From an uncultured Alphaproteobacteria bacterium (GTDB taxonomy: Bacteria; Pseudomonadota; Alphaproteobacteria; RF32; CAG-239): a stretch of DNA of 64,000 nt. The notes under the pieces were generated by a model. The model saw only the letters and a list, made by a program, of their open reading frames with translations, did no database searches and was not told the DNA's origin. Below, in pieces: positions 46,701 through 54,308 of the stretch. Position 1 is the stretch's first letter. Every line of letters starts with the position of its first letter. The DNA lies in contig CAKQTH010000004.1 in assembly GCA_934276635.1 (NCBI GenBank), positions 16,491 through 80,490 on the forward strand, given 5' to 3'. Position numbers and translations under genes: made by a program.

Positions 46701-49029
46701 TGGTGACAGCGCGGTTGGAAATATTATAGTTTCCGGTAACAATTCATATGGTATGTACGCAACCGGAGCCGGCTCATCTGCAATAAACGAGGGTAAAATT
46801 TGGGTAACCGGTGAAAATTCATACGGAATGTTTGCAGACAACGGCGCAACCGCAACCAACAACGGAACAATTTATGTTACAGGTGCAGGTTCGTATGGTA
46901 TGCGCGCAACCAACGGCGGAACCGTTGTCAACAACGGCACAATCTCCGTTTACGGCGAAAATGCCAATGGCTCAGGAGGAATTTGGGCAACAGGCGCTAC
47001 TAACAGCACCGGCAGTTCTATCTATTCTAATGTTGACATAACCGACAAAAACGGAAAAATCTATATTGAAAGAACTTCAGGCGACGGGCAGACAATCGGC
47101 GTCAAACTTGAAAATAACTCTATAATTAAAATCGGCGATATAGGAAACGCCGGGAATAGCCAAATATTAATAAAGGATACAAGAGATGGCGATGACAACT
47201 ACTCAATCGGCATCAAAAGAGATTCTATGAGTAAGATTGAAGGAACCGAAAACAAAGACAGCTTTGGAAAGCCTACAATCATTATATCCGGAAAAAACAA
47301 TATAGGATATTATTATCCTCCACAAAGTAGCGACTCCAATGCCGTAACCGGTAAAATATACATCCAAATACCTTTCAATAATGATAACAACAAAGCATCT
47401 TCTTCAGCCACCAACAAGGTAATAACTAGTCAATCAAATGATTTTCCTTCTGGTGAGACTCCGAAAGAAGATGCACCGGAAGCACCCGAGCAGTTTGAAC
47501 AGTTACACGCCGCTCTGGCTACCGCTTTGAATATTCCGGAAGAAAATCTTGAGCTTGTGTTTGAAGATGAAGACAGCGACGGATTCCTCTCCGTAGCGGC
47601 AGAAGACCCGTCCGAGGATTCTTCGTCTAGCCGCGCTTCTCTTGAAGACAGTATCATTATTGATGAAAACTCAACTTTCGTTAATAACGGCACCCTGCTG
47701 ACCAATGAAGACATCAACTTTGACAATCTGACAAAAGCCAAAGGCTCGAGTTTTCAGGTCACCTCTAGCTCAATCATCGCCGGAAACTCTTTCTCCGGCA
47801 ATATAGTCGCGAACTCCGAAATTGTGACATCTAACGAAAATCTGCGCGAATACAGCACCAGAAACAGCTTCCTCGGTGAAGATAACGGACTGACCGTTGC
47901 CTCCGGTTCGTATATGTTCAATGCCAACACTTTCCGGTCGCCATCTTCTTCCGGCTCGATTGGAATAGTTATGTCTATGCGCGACTTTAACGATATTATG
48001 GAAGATAAAAAGCTCGGCGATTATCTATCCTCAAACTACGACAACGGAAACCGCGTCGCAATGTTTAATCGTATGAAAGTCGCCACCCACAAAGCGCAAT
48101 ACGATAAAATCGTTAATGATGAACTCGGACTTGATTTTGTTCCATCTCTGGCAAAACAGAATATGGACTTTAATCGCGACTTTACAGCTCAGCTGAATGA
48201 TGAAATTTTTGAAAACCTCAAAAACAGCCGCAAAGACTTTATTACCGGTATTCAATATTATCATCACCGCAACTCAAGCTATGATGGTCTTGAAGGCTAT
48301 AAATCTAACGGTTCCAACCTTTACAGCTTGTATAACGAAGATGTTTCAAACACCGTAAACTATGGACTCGGCATGTCTATCGGCACCAATACCTCAAAGT
48401 TTGATGACGATTCGTCCACCTATCAGGCTATGGCTCAGGTTTATGTTCCGGTTGCACTTTCTTCCGGCGATACAACATTCGTGACTATGCCGCAGTTCGG
48501 CGCCGGTTATGGCCGCTATAAACGCAAAGTTGAGGGCGACAAAACCCACAGAGCGAATATTTCGTCATACACATACGGGGTTTCAAACCAGCTGAGACGC
48601 GGATTTGAATTTGAAGGCCTGACGATTGAACCGGTGGCCGAAATCAATGTCCTCGGTCTTTACAGCGGCAAAATCAAAGAAAAAGACAATATGTTCGTAA
48701 AATCGCAGAATGCGGTTTCGATTGAAGGAGGATTGGGATTGTATCTCGGAAAATCTATCGAATATGCAAATTCGTCAACACTCAGACTGCGCTTCGGCGG
48801 AACATATTATCGCGAAATGAACAACCCGTATCAGCGCATTTCTGCCGGATTCGCCGATGCCGACGGATACTACAATATGCACGGATACAGCAATTCGCGC
48901 GACAGAGGAGTTATCTCGCTCAAGGCTGATTACGGCTGGAAACAGTTCAACTTCTATGTTAAAGCTGCCGAATATATCGAGAAAAACAGCAACTTCTCAC
49001 TGCAAGGTGGTATGAACTATAAATTCTAA
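40765..49029 (+). CDS. Giant autotransporter adhesin (2754 residues) with ankyrin-like head
   Basis: Signal peptide KKIISLAVLCAFSFADEASA (cut about residue 21). Residues 25-90 carry two ankyrin-like repeats (FNQMYALAHNGEVYALRGSVQRGLNID, DKYGNTGLCVSIYRNDQRAYNTF). A hydrophobic segment (about 131-150) runs into a glycine string. Residues 170-2440 form a long passenger of beta-solenoid repeats with recurring NNGTI, NSGTI, YGIY and GAGSYGM units. An acidic/Ser-rich link precedes the C-terminal beta-barrel (about 2475-2754), which ends in the outer-membrane signature MNYKF. It is a self-exporting surface protein, probably an adhesin. Weak ribosome-binding site. It is followed 14 bases later by a second autotransporter. 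Confidence 0.9.
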   Translation: MKKIISLAVLCAFSFADEASAAGLAPEDFNQMYALAHNGEVYALRGSVQRGLNIDSLDKYGNTGLCVSIYRNDQRAYNTFRAAGANPKHPCTQNIPTARYESFMSSSRVVAVNETPRQAFNVIHTGFIYSPNFWKTALTGVAGITAIALAGGGGGGGSSAVEETPLLAGDKSLAIISGTKKLEPLVDEDTGEKTEQNLIGKIYYNDVETLGELPEISSVTSAIDILERGYTITKMPLSLAQNFGVYFKVTNGASVNSYTVPEVSAGQIGMVVQGYKTEYRDETIIETDDEGNEVEKTIKVPYTKVSSLKNYGKIDVFARNGAIGMVAGNYAEATNLNEIELKLEEGGTFKNAAIVGMYGDTGSSIFNESNISGHMEPAAGSGSGSIIGMMLSFVSKITDKLPTYDNEEEGSSNEVVMKATNSGTITLESNNANTIGLVGMGSYLASNMSPASSIGSAILENTGNITITHKATNTSEGSQSSPISLVGGQGLVGGMGMRADAQTTAINSNRITIIGGQNSAAGMVAVNGGKIQNDKEIIIGNGTTVTSAFGMAALNGTRRGYISEIINNGTINLKAGTSGSKAIYIEGQTKVTLGENSKIDLNSYGQSVIYNGNQDGTALGTDSSPITLNGTITLNGAANVSNPTPQYVLEGNFGKVENKGTITFTGNANGSLLYQNGKMGTFTNSGTIIWNSALDDNYDLDYLLDANEFVNKGTFTLNRKLFQVGYRELAWLIKGSNVNKDYISTGNISINNSDSIGGIAIINDSSLKDSSSLTYDGTINVPGNGIYTKNVGTVSFKGSLISNGGKYGICSKNVGSFTNSGTITGKSLQNGIYALGTNINTSTFTNESTGKIDGNAIYGIHVDVFNTFTNKALIGSRQGGGIMKYGIYADNINDFYNYGEIYIKKGNGNDSAVMGIYGYDISNTFKSTGDITLDSSYAQYGIYLQTEQPEATDIDIEGNIDLTTSVAASQYSYVAGIDITQAGNGPNAKSDANLGYTGDSNCRTDPTKCKQLKVSSEYRNAVGISLHNIMTTTNYYVITVTGKASSQNLTGIDIATSYENDDSYAPSNAVFTNNGQITINSPQGSTGTIKGINAKEMKKLTNNGDIIINATSSAKTYGIYADGSVAEIENNGVIGNSSSAAGTRIKYGIYVEDTSSPYDTPYTPTTITNKKSIWTSNTGIFAHSDTSNKKFIIDNTATIESSSDAIYVNADIIDITNSGQLTVTGTNDGSYGAGIRASGRAVTITNSGTINSTANGTYGINVNTNNGTATITNTAEKIETTEAGIRVENTNDATVRNEGNIIADGNALVVIANKFAITNTASLEGHGTNNGPIGTALGIGLVATHTGQKTESSVENSGNIINSNYGISARILLPNIQNSKINVTNSGTIGKETYDEDDNQLRVGIEGYAKNSANTITISTTANSNIYVNTPGGAYAPAIGILAGAELTTLNTNEIQNYTNTNYVNNQGNITATVNSAGAGAYGIYVYKGGTDTDEQSHSVINSGDITINADIGNVYGIYINSGTVKNEGNITINDTGNISYGIHQDNGSTVLNTGGISGAIYGIFSAMKDDDIYIYNGTSDDNENAIIENVGYGLYVDITNSINNLKNITMINNGTINANKYGMSIGGSNGTVNLENTLTFKNAGTINVEVGAIGMYIDFTGTASNSGTINVVGATQGANISTVGVRVNSATDEADLYDGNFTNEEDGIIEVSGNMARAIQATTGGTITNNGTIKVNGDNNVSAIMLTNDSGQGAIHTKINNAGTIYLRGITAANGIYSQNYFADRNSGKGTINIVKGTGLTKIDNAGTINIAAGFTDFDIDSDEMNTTGAESIGILNANNLSGGKLNISSNIDNSNNSILKEDVTASGYTFTGPIGMKQSGGNTDALTILHNQGTINVAGNGAIGTWAENLQDVYNDYNGIINVSGEGAVGMVNDGRKKEDTSASVTANNGSIYVTGEGAAGMFTFGGNGSIRNKFEGGDSAVGNIIVSGNNSYGMYATGAGSSAINEGKIWVTGENSYGMFADNGATATNNGTIYVTGAGSYGMRATNGGTVVNNGTISVYGENANGSGGIWATGATNSTGSSIYSNVDITDKNGKIYIERTSGDGQTIGVKLENNSIIKIGDIGNAGNSQILIKDTRDGDDNYSIGIKRDSMSKIEGTENKDSFGKPTIIISGKNNIGYYYPPQSSDSNAVTGKIYIQIPFNNDNNKASSSATNKVITSQSNDFPSGETPKEDAPEAPEQFEQLHAALATALNIPEENLELVFEDEDSDGFLSVAAEDPSEDSSSSRASLEDSIIIDENSTFVNNGTLLTNEDINFDNLTKAKGSSFQVTSSSIIAGNSFSGNIVANSEIVTSNENLREYSTRNSFLGEDNGLTVASGSYMFNANTFRSPSSSGSIGIVMSMRDFNDIMEDKKLGDYLSSNYDNGNRVAMFNRMKVATHKAQYDKIVNDELGLDFVPSLAKQNMDFNRDFTAQLNDEIFENLKNSRKDFITGIQYYHHRNSSYDGLEGYKSNGSNLYSLYNEDVSNTVNYGLGMSIGTNTSKFDDDSSTYQAMAQVYVPVALSSGDTTFVTMPQFGAGYGRYKRKVEGDKTHRANISSYTYGVSNQLRRGFEFEGLTIEPVAEINVLGLYSGKIKEKDNMFVKSQNAVSIEGGLGLYLGKSIEYANSSTLRLRFGGTYYREMNNPYQRISAGFADADGYYNMHGYSNSRDRGVISLKADYGWKQFNFYVKAAEYIEKNSNFSLQGGMNYKF

Positions 49030-49043
49030 CAAGGAGATTTTTT

Positions 49044-51584
49044 ATGAAATATTTTAGTACCACAAAATTTTTGCTAGCAATCTCTGCACTCTGGGGGGGG
49101 GTAATTGTTTTTTCAACTGCGGCATGTGCTGACACCATGCAAGTCACCAACTGGGCGGAGTTTAAGTCCGCGGCGGACGCGGGCAAAGACATTGTCCTGA
49201 TGAACGACATCACAGCAACCGATGTTTATACCATCAACAAAGACCTTAAAATCAGCGGCAATGACGGCAACACATTTGTCATCAGCCCTAACGGAACCAT
49301 CACAAAGTCGCTCTTAACGCTCAAAAGCGGCAAAAAGCTTGAGCTGTCAGGTGTAAAAATTTCCGGATTTCAAGGAATTACAAAAGGCGGAGTTATTCAA
49401 AACGGCGGAACAATCTCTACTGTTGAAAATGTTGTCTTTGATTCCAACAAATCAAAAGGAAAAGGTACTGCGATTTCAAACGATAAAAATTCAAAAATCG
49501 GCACTATAAGAAACTCCGTCTTTTCGAACAATGTGTCAGAAGACAAAGGCGGTGCAATTCATAGTGAAAAAAATGTCACAATTGACGCTATCTATGATTC
49601 CGAATTTATCTCAAATCAAGCAAATAAAGGCGGCGCAATCAATAACGGCGACAGCGTAAAAATCGGCACAATATCCGGCATAAAATTTATTAACAACAAA
49701 TCAACAGGCTCCGGCGGTGCGCTCTTTAATGATAAAAACGCCAACATCGGCAGCATAGTCAATTCTGAATTTACGGAAAATATGGCTCAAGATGGCGGAG
49801 CAATCAGAAATGTCGGCACAATCGGCAAAATTTCGGCAGATTTTAATCAAAACTCGTCAACTGTTCATGGAGGTGCGATTTATAATGACAACAACGGAAA
49901 AATCACCAAAATAACCAAAAACGAATTTAACGGAAACAAAGCTCAAGACAACGGCGGCGCAATTTATAACAAAAACATCATAAGAAAAGTCAGCTCCAAC
50001 TTCGTCAGCAACCACTCTGATAAAAAAGGCGGTGCAATTTATAACGAAAAGGAAATCAACTTTTATGCCGACACCGCTGACAACGAGCTGCTTGATGAAA
50101 TAAGATTCAGCGGAAATACTATCGCCGGTGATTTAAATGAGGCCATTTACAGCAAAGGGACTCTGACTTTTCACGCAGACAACGGAGGCATATTCTCCTT
50201 TGATGACTATATTAACAACGACGGCGGAAAATTGGAATTTTATTCTGCCGACAATGCCGGTACCCTTAACCTTTATAACAACATCAAAGACGACGGTAAA
50301 AAGGGCTCAATCAAGTTTGCCGATAACTATGCCATTGATATGATAAACAGCACTATAAATGCTATCTCATCAAAAACTTTGACTATCGATTCTGTTATTT
50401 CAATGAATGTTGATGTTGATTTAAAAAACGCAAAAATGGATAATTTTATTGCAAAAACCGCAAATGGAACAGGTTCCATAAATATTGCAAATATGAATAT
50501 TCTGTCGCAAACTTTTGAACCGAAAACTATAATCTCATTTATTGATGCAGAAACAAATTCGGTTGTCGTAAATTCTGATATATCGCGTATTCAAGCCGAG
50601 AATTTTATGCACTATTATGATGTTTCATACGCAGACGGAAACTTTACATTCAGCAGAAAAGTACGAGATACTAACAAAACATCGCAGGAACTTGGCATAA
50701 CCTCCATTCATTCCGGCATTCAGTTGTTGAATAATTCTATTAACACCCATGTCCTAGGGCGCGTGGTTTCGCCATTTGAAGGACTTGCCTCGGGCGATGA
50801 AATGCAGCCAAAAACCTGGGCAAAGGCGTTCGGCTCAAAAGATAGTGTTGAGCTGAAACATTTTGATGCAATTGATACCCAATTTTACGGCATTATAGGA
50901 GGTGTTGACAGCAAAAAATTCACCTATGATAACGGCATAAGCTCTGTTTATGGAGTTTATGCCGCTTATATGGGTTCAAGACAAAAATACGAAGATAACA
51001 AAGTTTCGCAAGATGGCGGATATTTAGGTCTTTATGCAAATTTGAGGCTTCTCAGTTTGTTCAGTAACTTTGCCTTGAACGGCGGCTATATTGCAAACAC
51101 GGCGCGGACTGTTTACGGAGACGATAAATTTGACATGTATACCACAAATATTTCCAACAAAACCGGCTATGATATTGCTTTCGGCGAATATGTCCTAACC
51201 CCGTCGATTTACGCATCGTATATGTACATAAATACTGAAGATTATACCAGTAAAGCTGGAGCAAAAATTTCTTCCGCATCAAAGAATGTGTTAGAAGTAA
51301 CCCCAGAAGTCAAGCTGGCAAAGGATTTTGGCGCCGGTTTGGATGGATATGCAAAAATCGCTTACACCTGGAATTTCTATCATGGCGGTAAAGTTACTGC
51401 TGATGATGTTTTGCTTCCTAAGCTCAGCGTAAAACCATATGTTGAATATGGCATAGGTGTTGAAAAAGATTGGAGCGAGGAAGAATGGAACCCGAAAAAT
51501 ATTACATCTTTTGCTGAGATTAACAGACATGACGGGGGACGAGAAGGTTGGGATGCAAATGCAGGCTTAAAATATCAATTTTAA
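49044..51584 (+). CDS. Autotransporter with Pmp-like GGAI/FxxN repeats, likely phase-variable
   Basis: 846 residues. Signal peptide with FLLAISALWGGVIVFSTAACA (cut near residue 29). The passenger has about seven copies of a repeat pairing F..N with GGAI or GGAL followed by N (residues about 165-335: GGAIHS, GGAINN, GGALFN, GGAIRN, then three GGAIYN), the motif pair of chlamydial polymorphic membrane proteins. The autotransporter barrel spans about 590-846 (TWAKAFGSKD start, final LKYQF). AAGGAG is 8 bases before the ATG. Nine G (49093-49101) encode W-G-G-V in the signal peptide; losing or gaining one shifts the frame. In this sequence the gene is in frame (ON). Confidence 0.9.
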   Translation: MKYFSTTKFLLAISALWGGVIVFSTAACADTMQVTNWAEFKSAADAGKDIVLMNDITATDVYTINKDLKISGNDGNTFVISPNGTITKSLLTLKSGKKLELSGVKISGFQGITKGGVIQNGGTISTVENVVFDSNKSKGKGTAISNDKNSKIGTIRNSVFSNNVSEDKGGAIHSEKNVTIDAIYDSEFISNQANKGGAINNGDSVKIGTISGIKFINNKSTGSGGALFNDKNANIGSIVNSEFTENMAQDGGAIRNVGTIGKISADFNQNSSTVHGGAIYNDNNGKITKITKNEFNGNKAQDNGGAIYNKNIIRKVSSNFVSNHSDKKGGAIYNEKEINFYADTADNELLDEIRFSGNTIAGDLNEAIYSKGTLTFHADNGGIFSFDDYINNDGGKLEFYSADNAGTLNLYNNIKDDGKKGSIKFADNYAIDMINSTINAISSKTLTIDSVISMNVDVDLKNAKMDNFIAKTANGTGSINIANMNILSQTFEPKTIISFIDAETNSVVVNSDISRIQAENFMHYYDVSYADGNFTFSRKVRDTNKTSQELGITSIHSGIQLLNNSINTHVLGRVVSPFEGLASGDEMQPKTWAKAFGSKDSVELKHFDAIDTQFYGIIGGVDSKKFTYDNGISSVYGVYAAYMGSRQKYEDNKVSQDGGYLGLYANLRLLSLFSNFALNGGYIANTARTVYGDDKFDMYTTNISNKTGYDIAFGEYVLTPSIYASYMYINTEDYTSKAGAKISSASKNVLEVTPEVKLAKDFGAGLDGYAKIAYTWNFYHGGKVTADDVLLPKLSVKPYVEYGIGVEKDWSEEEWNPKNITSFAEINRHDGGREGWDANAGLKYQF
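49093..49101 (+). repeat. G9 homopolymer in signal-peptide codons
   Basis: Nine consecutive G read TGG GGG GGG GTA, 50-58 bases after the A of the ATG of the second autotransporter. G runs of this length mutate by slippage, and any change not a multiple of three would abolish the protein early. Its position in the first 20 codons is where contingency tracts typically act as translational switches. Confidence 0.92.
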
Positions 51585-51601
51585 CCTATATGCCGAACTT
51601 T

Positions 51602-51639
51602 AAAAAGCCGCCGGATATTTATAATCCGACGGCTTTTTT
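51602..51639 (+). terminator. Terminator after the autotransporter pair
   Basis: AAAAAGCCGCCGGAT pairs with ATCCGACGGCTTTTTT across a seven-base loop with one mismatch, followed by T residues. It lies 17 bases past the autotransporter stop. Its A-rich left arm means it could also stop the tRNA-Ala transcript coming from the other side. Confidence 0.8.
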
Positions 51640-51641
51640 AT

Positions 51642-51717
<76 letters not shown>

Positions 51718-51774
51718 GTTTCTTCAATACGCTGATTATTACATTATTCTTTTTTCAAAATCAAGCATTATTTT

Positions 51775-51811
51775 AAAAAACAAAGAGCGTGCTTTTTTAT
51801 GCACACTCTTT
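51775..51811 (-). terminator. Terminator after the 80-residue membrane protein gene
   Basis: On the minus strand AAAGAGTGTGC pairs fully with GCACGCTCTTT (one G-U) around an AT loop and is followed by GTTTTTT. It begins 17 bases after the stop of the small gene at 51828, supporting that gene as a real transcription unit. Confidence 0.75.
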
Positions 51812-51827
51812 TGTCGGCGGAAGGATT

Positions 51828-52070
51828 TTATTTTCCTTTTTTAATCATTTTTCGATTCGGCCGGAGACTTTGACCTTTAGGCAGTTTTTGCTCTTTCGGG
51901 GAGATGTCTTCTATATTAAAATAAGACTGCATCTCATAGATGTCGATTTTGTCGCCCCGAGGATCAATCTTTTGCTTCTTCGGACAAACCAACTGCCAAA
52001 TTCCGGCAACAATCAGAAAAACTGCGAATACTCCGACGAGAACCGCTTCGATAATAAAAAATACTTCCAT
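51828..52070 (-). CDS. Small single-span membrane protein (80 residues)
   Basis: One membrane segment at the N-terminus (residues 4-27, FFIIEAVLVGVFAVFLIVAGIW region) and a basic polar tail (CPKKQKIDPRGDK...SLRPNRKMIKKGK) predicted to be cytoplasmic. No family recognised. No clear ribosome-binding site, but a dedicated terminator follows and there is no competing frame. Stands between tRNA-Ala and the HTH gene. Confidence 0.5.
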   Translation of the reverse strand: MEVFFIIEAVLVGVFAVFLIVAGIWQLVCPKKQKIDPRGDKIDIYEMQSYFNIEDISPKEQKLPKGQSLRPNRKMIKKGK

Positions 52071-52174
52071 ACTGTAAAAATTTTAAAGATGAATAATAAA
52101 GTTGATAATTGTTTTGTAAAAATCAACCTATCATCACCTCAAAATTTTGTCAAGAAAAATCAGCTATCGTCTAA

Positions 52175-52480
52175 TTATAAATTTTTAAACAGCTCTTTAT
52201 AATAGTCGATAACCACCCTGATCTTCGGAATATCTCTGGTAGTTTTTGGCTCGTTTTGCGTCAATGTACAGCCGATACTGACTGCCGACACCAGCTTAAC
52301 GCCCAGGCTTTGCTCCAGCACATCAATATATTTGTTCATGGTATCAACAGACACATTCAGCTCTTTTGCCACCTGCTTTTTTCTTTGATATCGGCAGATT
52401 GCATCAAGCATAAAAACACTTTCGATATTGTTAAGAGTTTTGTAATCATCAAAATTTCTCCTTTTGTTTTTATACAACAT
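52175..52480 (-). CDS. Small LysR-like helix-turn-helix protein
   Basis: About 101 residues. The middle (SVFMLDAICRYQRKKQVAKELNVSVDTMNKYIDVLEQSLGVKLV) has the spacing of a LysR-type N-terminal helix-turn-helix (ordered helix, VAKELNVSVDTMNKYI, then LE..LG.KL), followed by GCTLTQNE like the wing G..LT..G. The effector-binding domain is absent, so it is either a stand-alone DNA-binding protein or the remnant of a longer regulator. ATG 52480 is used; a TTG at 52513 would extend it by 11 residues and has no better ribosome-binding site. Confidence 0.5.
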   Translation of the reverse strand: MLYKNKRRNFDDYKTLNNIESVFMLDAICRYQRKKQVAKELNVSVDTMNKYIDVLEQSLGVKLVSAVSIGCTLTQNEPKTTRDIPKIRVVIDYYKELFKNL

Positions 52481-52551
52481 CACTAAAGCATACCAATTTA
52501 TCTCAACTTTCAAGGATATTCTGACCGAGCCTCTATCTATTTAAAAAACTC

Positions 52552-52582
52552 GAGGAGTATATGAAAAAATCATATACTCCTC
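52552..52582 (-). terminator. Perfect 13-bp hairpin, likely terminator of the metG-trkH unit
   Basis: GAGGAGTATATGA and TCATATACTCCTC are perfect complements around a five-base A loop (T on the minus strand). Reading the minus strand, the stem is followed after three bases by TTTTTT, as in a rho-independent terminator. It is about 270 bases beyond the trkH stop and 39 bases before the HTH gene, so it would separate the two. Confidence 0.6.
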
Positions 52583-52853
52583 TTCTTTGGTCTGTCATCA
52601 TCTTGCGTAACAACATGCCATCCATGACTTTCCAAAGTATGATACTGTAAGCGGCATATAAAACACAAATTCAGGGCAGGAAACGAGGTATATATAAATA
52701 CAAAACATCAAAAGATGTAATGAAAATATCTCTCAATCGGCGCTTAAAAGCTTTATATACGGCCGGGAAAAACGCATACTAATAAGTCTTAAAATAATTC
52801 AAATGTACTATCAATATAGCAAATACATTCAAAAAATCAAGACTTTTATTTGA
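52583..52853 (-). other. Non-coding gap downstream of trkH
   Basis: Together with the hairpin at 52552-52582 this is part of a roughly 340-base gap between the HTH gene and trkH. It is AT-rich. I see no reading frame with a ribosome-binding site, no tRNA-like fold and no repeat. It may be the long 3' untranslated region of trkH or hold the promoter of the HTH gene. Confidence 0.4.
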
Positions 52854-54296
52854 TTATTTTTGCCAAAACGAACGGCTGAAAATTACCAACACGGTAATAA
52901 TCTCAAGACGGCCGAGCATCATCATTGCGGACAACACATATTTTGCAAACGCGCAAAACTCGGCATAATTGCCTTTCGGGCCGATTTTTTTGACCACTCC
53001 CGGGCCGACATTGGTTATTGACGCAGTAACCGCCCCGATGCTTGTAAACAGGTCGGTCCCCGAAATTGCAAGCAACATAATTCCGACCACGGCCGTCAGT
53101 CCGAACGCGCTCAAAAAAACATAAACCGACGACACAACTTTATCATCAACATTTTTTTCTCCGACCTTCAGCGGAATTATTCTGTTCGGCTCAGCGGCGG
53201 AAATAAGATTTTTTTTCATATACGCCCACAAAATTTCCCATCGCAGAATTTTTACCGAACCGGCTGTTGAGCCCGTGCACCCGCCGCAAAAAGATATAAT
53301 GAAAAATACCGCAGCGGCAAAGCTTCCCCACTGTAAAAAGTCTGCCGAAGAATATCCGGTCGTCGTCACTACGGATATCACATTAAACAACGCATATCTA
53401 AGTGCATCGAAAAATCCGTAACGATGAGTATATACCAGCCAGCAAAAAAGCATTGCAGTCAAAACGGCCAGAGTTTTCAAAAAAAACATAATCTGCGGAG
53501 TGCGGAACGATTTCAGCTCGCGGTTTTGCCAAATCATAACATAAAATGTCATCGGCAAGGCACCCAAAACCATAAACACACAAAGCACAAATTCTATTTT
53601 CGGGCTGGCAAAAAACGCTATCGAGTTGTTTTTGGTGGAAAAACCTCCTGTCGCAGCCGCTGTCATTGCATGATTTACGGCATCAAACCAATCCATTCCG
53701 GCATAATGCAGGCAAACGCAGCACAGCAAAATCAGCGACAGAAACACCGCGATGATTCTTTTTGCGATATAGCTGAATTTAGGCATAAATTTGTTGTCGC
53801 TGTCAGAATTTTCGCGCTGAAAAATCTGCATTCCGCCGATTCCCAAAAACGGCAGCAGCGCCACGGCAAAAATCACTATTCCGATGCCTCCGAGCGCATT
53901 TAGCATAGATCGCCACAAAAGCGCCGAACGCGGCATTTTTTCGACATCAGACAAGATCGTCGCACCGGTGCCGGAAATCCCCGACACAGCCTCAAAAAAC
54001 GCATCGCAAAAAGGAGTGATACTGCCTTGAATCAAAAACGGAAGAGAGGCAAACAACGCACACAAAAACCAACTCAAAACCGTAATCAGATATCCTTGCT
54101 TTATGCTGATTTTGTTAATTTTTCCGCGGTTGGAAAGAAACATTCCCATCCCGATAAAAACGGTGACTCCGGCCGCAATTGCAAAAGAGATATTTCCGTT
54201 GCGCAAAAAATACAAATCATAGGCGGCAGGTATCAGCATACAAAGCCCGAGTATGCTGATTATGTATCCGTTTATCATCAAAATCGGCTGCCACAT
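52854..54296 (-). CDS. trkH: TrkH-type potassium uptake channel protein
   Basis: 480 residues with about ten membrane segments and the four pore repeats of Trk/Ktr proteins. Selectivity-filter segments are visible as SGISGTGATIL, TAAATGGFSTKN, SVVTTTGYSSAD and SITNVGPGV. The family GCTGSTAGSVKILR loop is present. TrkH imports potassium with the cytoplasmic NAD-binding TrkA, which is not in the window. Third gene of the metG operon, 12 bases after the SNase-like gene. Confidence 0.95.
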   Translation of the reverse strand: MWQPILMINGYIISILGLCMLIPAAYDLYFLRNGNISFAIAAGVTVFIGMGMFLSNRGKINKISIKQGYLITVLSWFLCALFASLPFLIQGSITPFCDAFFEAVSGISGTGATILSDVEKMPRSALLWRSMLNALGGIGIVIFAVALLPFLGIGGMQIFQRENSDSDNKFMPKFSYIAKRIIAVFLSLILLCCVCLHYAGMDWFDAVNHAMTAAATGGFSTKNNSIAFFASPKIEFVLCVFMVLGALPMTFYVMIWQNRELKSFRTPQIMFFLKTLAVLTAMLFCWLVYTHRYGFFDALRYALFNVISVVTTTGYSSADFLQWGSFAAAVFFIISFCGGCTGSTAGSVKILRWEILWAYMKKNLISAAEPNRIIPLKVGEKNVDDKVVSSVYVFLSAFGLTAVVGIMLLAISGTDLFTSIGAVTASITNVGPGVVKKIGPKGNYAEFCAFAKYVLSAMMMLGRLEIITVLVIFSRSFWQK

Positions 54297-54308
54297 ATCC
54301 GCTCCCGC

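Noticed and set aside
42000..47300. Tandem DNA repeats in the giant autotransporter
   Set aside because: The repetition is at the protein level (NNGTI, YGIY units) with divergent codons. I saw no long identical DNA units that would justify a tandem-repeat or CRISPR call.
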